Source of the DNA: an uncultured Bacteroidota bacterium
GTDB taxonomy: Bacteria > Bacteroidota > Bacteroidia > Flavobacteriales > Flavobacteriaceae
Assembly (NCBI GenBank): GCA_913062555.1
Contig: CAJXVU010000003.1
Coordinates: 109,711-173,710 of the forward strand
Length of the DNA: 64,000 nt
Direction: 5' to 3'
In this document: positions 1-7,655 of the stretch, one piece after another
Numbering within the stretch: the stretch's first letter is position 1
Layout of the letters: every line of letters starts with the position of its first letter
Made by a program: the position numbers and the translations under genes
Notes under the pieces: generated by a model
The model's database searches: none
What the model saw: the letters and a program-made list of their open reading frames with translations, nothing else
Told to the model about the DNA's origin: nothing

Positions 1-383
1 TGGATAAAATAGTTGATCATCTATTTATATTTAGAGGCCAAGGAGTTATCGAAGATTTTCCAGGAAATTATAGCGATTTCAGAACTTATGAAGACAGTCC
101 AGCAAAAAAGAGTGCTGAAGCAGAAGTTAAATCAGAAAAAAAACAATGGAAAAAAGCCAGTAACAGTCAGCTTTCTTATAATGAGCAAAAGGAGCTTAAT
201 AATATCGAGAGTAAACTAAAATCTTTAGAACATAACAAAAAGGAATTCGAGGCTAAATTCCTAGACGAATCTCTAAATACTGAACAGATAAACGAACTCT
301 CGGAGAAGTTACAAGTGATTATAGACAATATTGAAGAAAAAGAATTGCGTTGGTTAGAATTACTCGAAAAGCTAGAAGGCTGA
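1..383 (+). CDS. ABC-F family ATPase, C-terminal fragment (5' end outside window)
   Basis: The reading frame is open from base 3 to a TGA at 381-383, giving the last 126 residues of a protein whose start lies upstream of the window. The fragment opens with the end of an ABC nucleotide-binding domain: a stretch containing GVIEDFPGNYSDFR is characteristic of Uup-type ABC-F proteins just after the second H-loop. It continues into a lysine- and glutamate-rich coiled-coil tail. ABC-F proteins are soluble tandem ATPases that act on ribosomes rather than as transporters. The Uup-like assignment rests on the signature and the coiled-coil C-terminus, because the Walker motifs are not in view. Confidence 0.8.
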   Translation, partial: DKIVDHLFIFRGQGVIEDFPGNYSDFRTYEDSPAKKSAEAEVKSEKKQWKKASNSQLSYNEQKELNNIESKLKSLEHNKKEFEAKFLDESLNTEQINELSEKLQVIIDNIEEKELRWLELLEKLEG

Positions 384-443
384 GACTAATTATAAGTGAA
401 CTACGATCAATTAATTACAATCTCGGAACTTGGTACTTAAGAC

Positions 444-1163
444 ATGATCTATCAAATTAGGCATTACTTAAAATTTTTATTGAAGTCCACCAATCAACAT
501 GGTGTGCACTCGCCATTTGTATATCAATTGGTAACCAAATGTTTTTATGACCAATCTAATTTTCAGGAGTACACTAAAATTGAGGATTACAGAAAAGCGC
601 TTCTAAAAAACAAAACGCAATTAATTTCACATATTGCCAAGCCTGAGAGAATTTCAAAATTTCAAACAAAATTATTATTCAGGCTTGTTAAATATCTAGA
701 CTGCAATTCCATTTTAGAAATAGGTGCTTCACTAGGACTTAGTGCTCAAGCTATGAGCCTAGGCAATCCTAAAGGGCAAATTACAATTATTGGAAATTGC
801 CCAGACATCTCACAGTTTTCAAAAGATAATTTCAAACAACAAAAACTAAATAACATTCAAGTGGGAAGTGGTGATTTCACAAAAATGATTCAAGACCAAA
901 AATCAAACACTTACGATCTTGTTTTATTTAACCACCAACATCTAAAAGAGGCCACATTACAATCTTTTGAATCTCTGCTCCCAACAATACATAATGACAC
1001 TGTTTTTATTTTCAATAATATTTATAGGTCTAAATCTATAACTGAATCCTGGATAAATATTAGCCAACACCCTAAAGTAACCGTAAGTATAGACTGCTAT
1101 CATTTAGGAATGATCTTTTTTAGAAGCGAACAGCAAAAAGAGCGTTTTACCATTCGGTTATAA
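444..1163 (+). CDS. class I SAM-dependent methyltransferase (O-methyltransferase-like)
   Basis: The 239-residue protein begins with a segment containing HGVHSPFVY that I associate with a Bacteroidota family of putative methyltransferases. A Rossmann-type SAM-binding motif follows in the middle (ILEIGASLGLS, near residue 91), then strand and helix patterns typical of O-methyltransferases (YDLVLFNHQH as the motif II region). No signal peptide or membrane segment is seen, so it should be cytoplasmic. It sits 60 bases after the ABC-F gene and 25 bases before the adenosyltransferase, so cotranscription is plausible. The substrate cannot be deduced. The DxG of the classical motif is replaced by EIGAS, which is common in this subgroup. 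Confidence 0.72.
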   Translation: MIYQIRHYLKFLLKSTNQHGVHSPFVYQLVTKCFYDQSNFQEYTKIEDYRKALLKNKTQLISHIAKPERISKFQTKLLFRLVKYLDCNSILEIGASLGLSAQAMSLGNPKGQITIIGNCPDISQFSKDNFKQQKLNNIQVGSGDFTKMIQDQKSNTYDLVLFNHQHLKEATLQSFESLLPTIHNDTVFIFNNIYRSKSITESWINISQHPKVTVSIDCYHLGMIFFRSEQQKERFTIRL

Positions 1164-1188
1164 ATCTATAATTTTCTAACTTGCAATT

Positions 1189-1764
1189 ATGAAAATCTAT
1201 ACCAAAACAGGAGATAAAGGGAGTACGGCTTTATTTGGAGGCACCCGGGTACCAAAACATCATATTCGCATTGATAGCTATGGTACTGTAGACGAGCTAA
1301 ACTCATATATCGGTCTAATTCGTGATCAAGAAATTGATTTGCATGCCAAGGATATTCTAATTAATATTCAAGACAAACTATTTACTCTGGGGGCCGTTTT
1401 AGCAACCGACCCAGAAAAGGCTCTCCTTAAAAATGGTAAAGACCGTTTAAACATTCCTAAAATATCCGAAAAAGATATTAGTCTCTTAGAACAAGAAATG
1501 GATACAATGAATGCCGAACTTCCTCCAATGACTCACTTTGTATTACCTGGTGGTCATCAAACGGTGTCATTCTGTCACATAGCGCGCTGTGTGTGCCGTA
1601 GAGCTGAACGTTTAGCTTCTGCATTGAATGATGCAGAACCATTCCAAGCCGAGGTTTTAACCTATCTAAACCGTCTATCTGACTATCTTTTTGTGTTGGC
1701 ACGGAAATTGTCCAAAGACTTACAAGCTGATGAAGTAAAATGGATTCCTAAAAAGAATCAATAG
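1189..1764 (+). CDS. cob(I)yrinic acid a,c-diamide / cob(I)alamin adenosyltransferase, PduO type
   Basis: This 191-residue protein has the PduO/MMAB adenosyltransferase signatures: TKTGDKGSTALFGG at the N-terminus (ATP-binding loop), the RCVCRRAERL helix around residues 128-137, and the NRLSDYLFVLAR helix near the C-terminus. It transfers the 5'-deoxyadenosyl group of ATP to cob(I)alamin, making adenosylcobalamin. Length matches the family. MeaB, the GTPase that protects adenosylcobalamin-dependent methylmalonyl-CoA mutase, is encoded at 11252-12340, so both helpers of this coenzyme system lie in the window. The start ATG follows the upstream stop by 25 bases, and a hairpin follows at 1783-1818. 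Confidence 0.9.
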   Translation: MKIYTKTGDKGSTALFGGTRVPKHHIRIDSYGTVDELNSYIGLIRDQEIDLHAKDILINIQDKLFTLGAVLATDPEKALLKNGKDRLNIPKISEKDISLLEQEMDTMNAELPPMTHFVLPGGHQTVSFCHIARCVCRRAERLASALNDAEPFQAEVLTYLNRLSDYLFVLARKLSKDLQADEVKWIPKKNQ

Positions 1765-1782
1765 ACTTTAAGCACAAAAAAT

Positions 1783-1818
1783 AATATTATTGCAAGGTTA
1801 TTTTGCAACAATATTTTT
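1783..1818 (+). terminator. probable intrinsic terminator after the adenosyltransferase gene
   Basis: Bases 1783-1795 (AATATTATTGCAA) pair with 1803-1815 (TTGCAACAATATT) with one A-C mismatch around a 7-base loop, and a short T run follows. It lies 18 bases after the stop codon and before the next promoter. The stem is AT-rich and the T run short, so termination may be partial. Confidence 0.45.
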
Positions 1819-1869
1819 CAGTTAAAAGTTAACGTTCTTATATTTAATGATAATTAATTGATTTTTTGC

Positions 1870-1899
1870 TTGATTTATTCAGTTAAAAATTTATTTTTG
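1870..1899 (+). promoter_or_regulatory. Bacteroidota-type promoter for the DUF2795-like gene
   Basis: A TTG at 1870-1872 is separated by 19 bases from TATTTTTG at 1892-1899, which fits the TTG / TAnnTTTG consensus of Bacteroidota housekeeping sigma. Transcription would begin about 1904, giving a leader of roughly 17 bases before the ATG at 1921. Confidence 0.6.
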
Positions 1900-1920
1900 C
1901 AAAAATTAAACAATTAAAAA

Positions 1921-2142
1921 ATGTATTGGACATTAGAATTAGCATCTTATTTAAGTGATGCACCTTGGCCAGCTACAAAGGATGAGCTAATCGATTATTC
2001 TATTAGAACAGGAGCACCACTTGAAGTCGTAGAGAATTTACAATCTATAGAAGACGAAGGGGACTCATATGATTCTATTCAAGAAATATGGCCTGATTAT
2101 CCCACAGACGAAGATTATCTTTGGAATGAGGATGAATATTAA
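1921..2142 (+). CDS. DUF2795-like small acidic protein
   Basis: The 73-residue protein is strongly acidic and aromatic. It starts MYWTLELASYLSDAPWPATK and ends with DEDYLWNEDEY. The N-terminal part matches my memory of DUF2795-type proteins, a short helical domain (sequence 'YLSDAPWPATKDELIDYS'). This gene is recurrently found just upstream of secA in flavobacteria, as here. It has its own promoter and is followed by a terminator-like hairpin at 2167-2190, so it looks like a single-gene transcript. No catalytic motif is visible and its biochemical role is unknown. Confidence 0.72.
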   Translation: MYWTLELASYLSDAPWPATKDELIDYSIRTGAPLEVVENLQSIEDEGDSYDSIQEIWPDYPTDEDYLWNEDEY

Positions 2143-2166
2143 ATTAAACCATAAATAATAGTTAAA

Positions 2167-2190
2167 AGTCTCAATTGAGGCTTTTTTTTT
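2167..2190 (+). terminator. intrinsic terminator after the DUF2795-like gene
   Basis: AGTCTCAATTGAGGCT (2167-2182) folds back on itself with the core palindrome CTCAATTGAG and runs into nine T residues (2182-2190). It lies 25 bases after the stop and upstream of the secA promoter, isolating the two transcripts. Confidence 0.65.
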
Positions 2191-2202
2191 GCTCATTATT
2201 TT

Positions 2203-2232
2203 CTGTTAACAAAACAACAAACATTATCTTTG
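2203..2232 (+). promoter_or_regulatory. candidate secA promoter
   Basis: TATCTTTG at 2225-2232 is a full match to the Bacteroidota -7 element TAnnTTTG. The -33 position, 19 bases upstream, reads CTG (2203-2205) instead of TTG. The predicted transcript starts about 2237, some 35 bases before the ATG at 2272. Confidence 0.5.
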
Positions 2233-2271
2233 GCTTCCTAGTGAACAAAGACTAAAAATAAATCGATATAA

Positions 2272-5200
2272 ATGAATTTTTTAAATTCTGTACTTAAAGT
2301 ATTTGTTGGAGATAAATCCAAACAAGATGTAAAGGCTCTCTCGCCAACTGTAGCTAAAATTAAATCTTTTGAATCCCACATAGAAAGTTTATCTCATGAT
2401 GAACTTCGTGCTAAAACACTAGAATTCAAATCTAAAATTGCTGATGCGCGAAAAGACTCGGAGGATCAAATTGCTAAACTTTTAGAAGAAGCAAACACAA
2501 CTGAAGATATTGATAGAAAAGAAGACATCTATTTAGAAGTTGATAAACTGAAAGATGTATCCTATCAAATCACAGAAGAGACACTTAGTGATTTACTTCC
2601 TGAAGCATTTGCAGTTGTAAAAGAAACAGCAAAGCGTTTTGTAAACAATACGAGTATTACGGTTAAGGCTACTGCTTTTGACCGTGAAGTATCAGGAGAG
2701 AAAGACTATGTAACTTTGGATGGAGAAAATGCAACTTGGGCTAACTCCTGGGATGCTGCAGGAAAACCTATTACTTGGGATATGGTGCATTACGATGTTC
2801 AGCTTATTGGTGGTATCGCTATGCATCAGGGGAAAATTGCCGAAATGCATACTGGTGAAGGTAAAACTTTGGTAGCAACACTTCCGGTATACTTAAATGC
2901 ACTTACTGAAAAAGGCGTACATCTGGTAACAGTTAATGATTATTTGGCAAAACGAGATAGCGCCTGGATGGCACCTATCTTTGAGTTTCATGGGATGAGC
3001 GTGGATTGCATTGATTACCATCAACCAAATTCTGCAGCTAGAAAAAAAGCCTATAATGCCGATGTTACTTATGGTACAAATAACGAATTTGGTTTTGATT
3101 ACTTGCGTGATAATATGGCACATTCACCTGACGATCTTGTACAACGTCCACACCACTATGCAATTGTAGATGAGGTCGATTCTGTATTGGTTGATGATGC
3201 CCGTACCCCTTTAATTATTTCGGGTCCAATTCCTAAGGGAGAAATTCATGAATTCGATGCTTTAAAGCCTAAGATTGATGATATCGTTAGTGTTCAACGT
3301 AAATATTTGACCGGAGTATTGGCCGAAGCAAAAAAATTAATTGCCTCAGGCGAAACTAAAGATGGTGGATTTAAATTACTACGTGTTTTTAGAGGAATCC
3401 CTAAAAATAAAGCGTTGATAAAGTTTTTAAGTGAAGAAGGCGTGAAACTATTGCTTCAAAAAACTGAAAACTTTTATATGCAAGACAATAACAGAGAAAT
3501 GCCTAAGGTTGATGCCGAATTGTATTATGTTATTGATGAAAAAAACAATCAGATAGAATTAAGTGATAAGGGAGTAGAATATCTTTCAGGAAAAGATGAC
3601 CCTAACTTTTTTGTAATGCCAGAAATTGGAATGGAAATTTCCAAAATTGAGACCCAAGGACTTTCTGCTGAAAAAGAAGCCGTATTAAAAGAAGACTTAT
3701 TTCGAGAATACGGTATTAAATCGGAACGTATCCATACCTTAAGTCAGTTACTAAAAGCCTATGCTTTGTTTGAAAAAGACAATCAATATGTTGTTATGGA
3801 CAACAAGGTTATGATTGTTGATGAGCAAACTGGTCGTATTATGGATGGGCGTCGTTATAGTGACGGCTTACATCAAGCAATTGAAGCCAAAGAGAATGTA
3901 AAAATTGAAGCGGCTACACAAACTTTTGCTACGGTTACTTTACAGAATTATTTTAGAATGTACCGCAAGCTTTCTGGTATGACAGGTACTGCCGTAACTG
4001 AAGCTGGAGAACTTTGGGAAATCTATAAATTGGATGTTGTTGAAATACCAACGAACCGCCCTATTGCAAGAGATGATCGAGAAGATTTAGTTTATAAAAC
4101 AAAACGTGAAAAATACAATGCGGTGATTGACGAGGTCACGCAACTTTCTAATGCTGGTCGACCGGTACTTATTGGTACCACGAACGTTGAAATTAGTGAG
4201 TTATTAGGAAAAATGTTAAGTATTCGTAAGGTCCCACATGATGTATTGAATGCGAAACTCCATAAAAAAGAAGCCGATATTGTTGCTAAAGCTGGACAAC
4301 CAGGACAAGTGACTATTGCAACTAATATGGCTGGTCGTGGTACAGATATTAAACTAAGTGACGAAGTCAAAAAAGCAGGTGGTTTAGCTATTGTAGGTAC
4401 AGAACGCCATGATTCTCGTCGTGTAGACCGTCAATTACGTGGTCGTGCTGGGCGTCAAGGAGATCCGGGAAGCTCACAGTTTTACGTGTCTTTAGAAGAT
4501 AATTTAATGCGCCTATTTGGTAGTGAACGTATTGCCAAAATGATGGATAGAATGGGATTAAAAGAAGGTGAAGTTATTCAGCATTCTATGATTTCCAAAT
4601 CTATTGAACGCGCTCAGAAAAAAGTAGAAGAAAATAACTTTGGTGTTCGTAAGCGATTATTAGAATATGATGATGTAATGAATGCACAACGTGAGGTGGT
4701 TTACAAACGTCGTTTCAACGCCTTATTTGGTGAACGTCTTCGTGTGGATTTAGCCAATATGATTTTTGATACTTCAGAAATTCTTACCGAAACTAACAAA
4801 GATGCTAACGATTACAAAAACTTTGAATTTGAATTAATTCGTTATTTCTCTATGAGTTCTCCTATAACTCAAGAAGAATTCGAAAAACTTTCTACTCAAG
4901 AAATTTCTGGAAAAATTTATAAATCGGCTTTCGATCATTATAAAGATAAAATGTCTCGTAATGCAGATTTAGCATTCCCTGTAATTAAAAATGTATATCA
5001 AACACAGCGTGATAAATTCAAACGTATTGTAGTACCGTTTACGGACGGGGTAAAGAGTCTACAAGTAGTAACCGATCTTGAAAGAGCGTATGAAACTAAT
5101 GGTAAACAGTTAATTACCGATTTTGAAAAGAACATCTCATTAGCCATTATTGATGACGCTTGGAAAACACATCTTCGTAAAATGGATGAGTTAAAACAAT

Positions 5201-5622
5201 CTGTTCAATTAGCGGTTCACGAACAAAAGGATCCATTATTGATCTATAAATTTGAATCGTTTGAATTGTTCAAACAAATGATTGATCAAGTTAATAAAGA
5301 TGTGATTTCATTCTTATTTAAAGGTGAAATACCACAGGAAACTACAGATACTATTCAAGAGGCAAAAACACGTCGTAAAGATCAAACTCGAACCAGTAAA
5401 GAAGAAATTCAGAATATGGATGAACGTTCTGCTGAAAGTAGAGCTGCAGGAAATACACAACGTCAAGAGGTGGTTGAAACTATTGTACGTGACAGACCAA
5501 AAATTGGACGTAATGATCGCGTAACTATCAAACACGTCATGAGCGGTGAAAATAAAACACTTAAGTACAAACAAGCGGAACCTCTAATTGCAAAAGGAGA
5601 CTGGGTACTCACTGAAGATTAA
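2272..5622 (+). CDS. secA: preprotein translocase ATPase subunit SecA
   Basis: SecA is the ATP-driven motor that pushes unfolded precursors through SecYEG. The 1116-residue protein has Walker A GEGKT (residues 195-199), the DEVD Walker B box (300-303), the preprotein cross-linking domain, and the second nucleotide-binding domain with the motifs MAGRGTDIKL and QLRGRAGRQGDPG. Helical wing and scaffold domains follow. It is longer than the roughly 900 residues of proteobacterial SecA because of Bacteroidota-type insertions. The usual C-terminal zinc finger (CxCxSGx8CH type) is absent; instead the protein ends in a VTIKHVMSGENKTLKYKQA segment typical of flavobacterial SecA. It feeds the Sec step used by the T9SS proteins encoded later in the window. 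Confidence 0.98.
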   Translation: MNFLNSVLKVFVGDKSKQDVKALSPTVAKIKSFESHIESLSHDELRAKTLEFKSKIADARKDSEDQIAKLLEEANTTEDIDRKEDIYLEVDKLKDVSYQITEETLSDLLPEAFAVVKETAKRFVNNTSITVKATAFDREVSGEKDYVTLDGENATWANSWDAAGKPITWDMVHYDVQLIGGIAMHQGKIAEMHTGEGKTLVATLPVYLNALTEKGVHLVTVNDYLAKRDSAWMAPIFEFHGMSVDCIDYHQPNSAARKKAYNADVTYGTNNEFGFDYLRDNMAHSPDDLVQRPHHYAIVDEVDSVLVDDARTPLIISGPIPKGEIHEFDALKPKIDDIVSVQRKYLTGVLAEAKKLIASGETKDGGFKLLRVFRGIPKNKALIKFLSEEGVKLLLQKTENFYMQDNNREMPKVDAELYYVIDEKNNQIELSDKGVEYLSGKDDPNFFVMPEIGMEISKIETQGLSAEKEAVLKEDLFREYGIKSERIHTLSQLLKAYALFEKDNQYVVMDNKVMIVDEQTGRIMDGRRYSDGLHQAIEAKENVKIEAATQTFATVTLQNYFRMYRKLSGMTGTAVTEAGELWEIYKLDVVEIPTNRPIARDDREDLVYKTKREKYNAVIDEVTQLSNAGRPVLIGTTNVEISELLGKMLSIRKVPHDVLNAKLHKKEADIVAKAGQPGQVTIATNMAGRGTDIKLSDEVKKAGGLAIVGTERHDSRRVDRQLRGRAGRQGDPGSSQFYVSLEDNLMRLFGSERIAKMMDRMGLKEGEVIQHSMISKSIERAQKKVEENNFGVRKRLLEYDDVMNAQREVVYKRRFNALFGERLRVDLANMIFDTSEILTETNKDANDYKNFEFELIRYFSMSSPITQEEFEKLSTQEISGKIYKSAFDHYKDKMSRNADLAFPVIKNVYQTQRDKFKRIVVPFTDGVKSLQVVTDLERAYETNGKQLITDFEKNISLAIIDDAWKTHLRKMDELKQSVQLAVHEQKDPLLIYKFESFELFKQMIDQVNKDVISFLFKGEIPQETTDTIQEAKTRRKDQTRTSKEEIQNMDERSAESRAAGNTQRQEVVETIVRDRPKIGRNDRVTIKHVMSGENKTLKYKQAEPLIAKGDWVLTED

Positions 5623-5658
5623 ATAAATTCCTCGGGACGAAGGATACTTATAAAATTA

Positions 5659-5690
5659 AAATCCTAATATCATTGATATTAGGATTTTTT
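5659..5690. terminator. bidirectional terminator between secA and the convergent lipoprotein gene
   Basis: AATCCTAATATCA (5659-5671) and TGATATTAGGATT (5673-5685) are perfect inverted repeats. A T run follows on the plus strand and an A run precedes (a T run on the minus strand). It lies between the secA stop (5622) and the stop of the convergent gene (5749), so it can serve both. Confidence 0.75.
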
Positions 5691-5748
5691 TATGGCCATA
5701 ATGGATACCTAAGAGTTGGCTCCGTTTACCGATTTAGTTTTAAATTAA

Positions 5749-7242
5749 CTACTTTAATTTTAAAGCAGCTTCTAACTGGATTGCTTTGTCATTAGCATAA
5801 GTTAATGTACTATCCATTTTAAAACAGTGTTTAAAATTTTCAAGTGCGTTGATTGAATCTCCTTTTATTAGTAAAGCATCACCATAACTATCATAAGGAT
5901 TTGCAGAATTGGGATGCTCATTAATATTCAATTTAAAAACACGAAGTGCATCATTCAAATGATCTTCTCTCATTAATTGGTAGCCTAAACCATTAATACT
6001 TGCTTCAGATGCATCATAATTAGTAGTGTCTGTTTTAAACTCATGATAATATGCTATTCCTGCATCAACATCTTCAGCGTATATTTTCTTTGCCATGCCT
6101 ATTGACACTTGATATTTTGGTATATCGTAAGGCTTTCCGTTTAAAATATCATCAAATCCTTTTAAAATGAAGCCAACATTATTAGAGGTATTATTACTAA
6201 GAAACACAAAACCACTATTGGTATCAACCTCATTATGCAAAAAGGTTACAAATCCAACCCAACCTCCAGAATGATTAACTATTCTTGGTTCATTTTCTTC
6301 TGAATCAATAAACCAACCAAAACCATAATCTGTTAACTCACCATTATTCAGTTTGGCTGGCGTCCATGCGTCTTCTAAATAATCTTTAGAAATAATAGTA
6401 TGATTTACAAGTGCTTGATTCCATTTATACAAATCCTCTAATGTAGAGTAAATACCGCCATCTCCTCTAACATCATTTACAATATTATAATCATTAGCCA
6501 CTAAATCGACCTGATTAAGAGCAACTCTATATCCAAATACACGATTTGGCATATTAGGATCTGCATCTATTTGATACTTATACAACACCGTATTTGTCAT
6601 CTCTAAAGGATCAAAAATGTTCTCTTTTAAGAATTCCCTAAAATGTTGTCCAGAAATTTTTTCTACAATTGATGCCAAATACAAATAGCCCGTATTGCTG
6701 TATTCCCATTTTTCACCTGGTTGAAAATTAAGTGCAGGACTTTCTTTGTGAAATTCTTTAATAATTTCATCATTCCCTAAAATATATGTTTTTGTTGAAT
6801 CCTCTGGTTTCCAATATTCATCAATGAGGCCCTCATAATCGGCCAAACCAGAAATATGGTTTAATAAATGTCTGATGGTTATATTATCATATGGAAACTC
6901 TGGAAGTATCTCATTGACTTTTTGATCATAATCTAATTTATTAGCTTCTTTTAACTTCATTATAGACATTCCTGTAAATTGTTTACTCACAGATGCCATT
7001 CGAAATTGCGAGTTTAAGGTTAAAGAATCTTTTGGATTGAGACTTCTTAAGCCGTTAGAGTTTTGATAAACTATTTTCCCCTCCTCATAAACTAAAATAT
7101 TTCCTGTGGCAATACCTCGATTATGCATATCATTAACAAACGTTGCATAAGTATTTATATCTGTTTGTTTTTCATCTTTTTTACATGAAAAAAAGCATGC
7201 CATAATAATGCATACAAGTGTAATTTGTTTTAGAAAAGTCAT
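5749..7242 (-). CDS. serine hydrolase lipoprotein, class C beta-lactamase / PBP4-like fold
   Basis: The 497-residue protein carries an N-terminal signal with a lipobox-like FFSC (Cys20), so it is likely a lipoprotein. The three motifs of the class C beta-lactamase / DD-peptidase fold are present: SVSK (Ser84 nucleophile, Lys87), YSN (181-183) and HSGG (324-327). The C-terminal 100 or so residues, after the catalytic domain, form TPR-like helices (YHEF..., GYQLMREDHLNDALRVFKLN). The family includes esterases, D-aminopeptidases and peptidoglycan-related enzymes, so beta-lactam resistance is not implied. It is monocistronic: a 413-base gap lies upstream and a bidirectional terminator downstream. 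Confidence 0.88.
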   Translation of the reverse strand: MTFLKQITLVCIIMACFFSCKKDEKQTDINTYATFVNDMHNRGIATGNILVYEEGKIVYQNSNGLRSLNPKDSLTLNSQFRMASVSKQFTGMSIMKLKEANKLDYDQKVNEILPEFPYDNITIRHLLNHISGLADYEGLIDEYWKPEDSTKTYILGNDEIIKEFHKESPALNFQPGEKWEYSNTGYLYLASIVEKISGQHFREFLKENIFDPLEMTNTVLYKYQIDADPNMPNRVFGYRVALNQVDLVANDYNIVNDVRGDGGIYSTLEDLYKWNQALVNHTIISKDYLEDAWTPAKLNNGELTDYGFGWFIDSEENEPRIVNHSGGWVGFVTFLHNEVDTNSGFVFLSNNTSNNVGFILKGFDDILNGKPYDIPKYQVSIGMAKKIYAEDVDAGIAYYHEFKTDTTNYDASEASINGLGYQLMREDHLNDALRVFKLNINEHPNSANPYDSYGDALLIKGDSINALENFKHCFKMDSTLTYANDKAIQLEAALKLK

Positions 7243-7655
7243 GTTTTATTGATTAGTATCCATCCATAAAAATACACTTTTATAAATAACTATTTGATAA
7301 TCATCACACTATATAGCATATTCAGTTTTAAAAAGAGCAGTATTAATAATAATTTTGGAATTAAGTTTTATGGTTTCATAATTTATCCAAATTCTAAAAT
7401 TAAAACCTGTTTAAGAAAATTGAAGGGAGCATATGAAAGATGGAAATTTAGAATAAGAAAACTGAGAAATAGAAATGAAAACTACAAACAATTATATCAG
7501 GCTGAGTGACCTGTTAATGATAGTAAATGCAGAGATAAATGCGAAGTTATTAAACTTGGTGAAATCAGAAGAAATCAAGGAATGTGTCAGAAGACGGAAG
7601 ACGGTACTTAAAAATTGAAACTTGGTATTTGGGATCCGGTATTAAAAGCAAGTAA
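7243..7655. other. intergenic stretch, no clear gene
   Basis: This 413-base gap lies upstream of the serine hydrolase and downstream of the repeat-protein gene. Its right half (7420-7645) is unusually purine-rich on the plus strand, with words such as GAAGACGGAAGACGGTAC and CTTGGTATTTGGGATCCGGTATT. Short reading frames occur (47 residues at 7475; 71 residues at 7294) but none has recognisable domains. No tRNA-like fold or strong terminator is seen. Confidence 0.5.
7475..7618 (+). CDS. possible small protein, 47 residues (uncertain)
   Basis: An ATG-started frame runs for 47 codons to TGA at 7616-7618. The product is basic, beginning MKTTNNYIRLSDLLMIVNAE and ending RRRKTVLKN, with amphipathic helix potential and no low-complexity bias. 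No promoter match or homologous family is recognised, and codon evidence is thin at this length. It lies in a purine-rich intergenic tract and may be chance or a gene remnant. Confidence 0.2.
   Translation: MKTTNNYIRLSDLLMIVNAEINAKLLNLVKSEEIKECVRRRKTVLKN

Noticed and set aside
5749..7242. Beta-lactam resistance gene.
   Set aside because: The class C fold motifs are shared with esterases and peptidases; the TPR tail and lipoprotein signal are not those of a clinical AmpC.
7294..7509. A 71-codon plus-strand frame in the 7.3 kb gap.
   Set aside because: Low-complexity basic sequence, no promoter or family match; kept only as part of the intergenic description.
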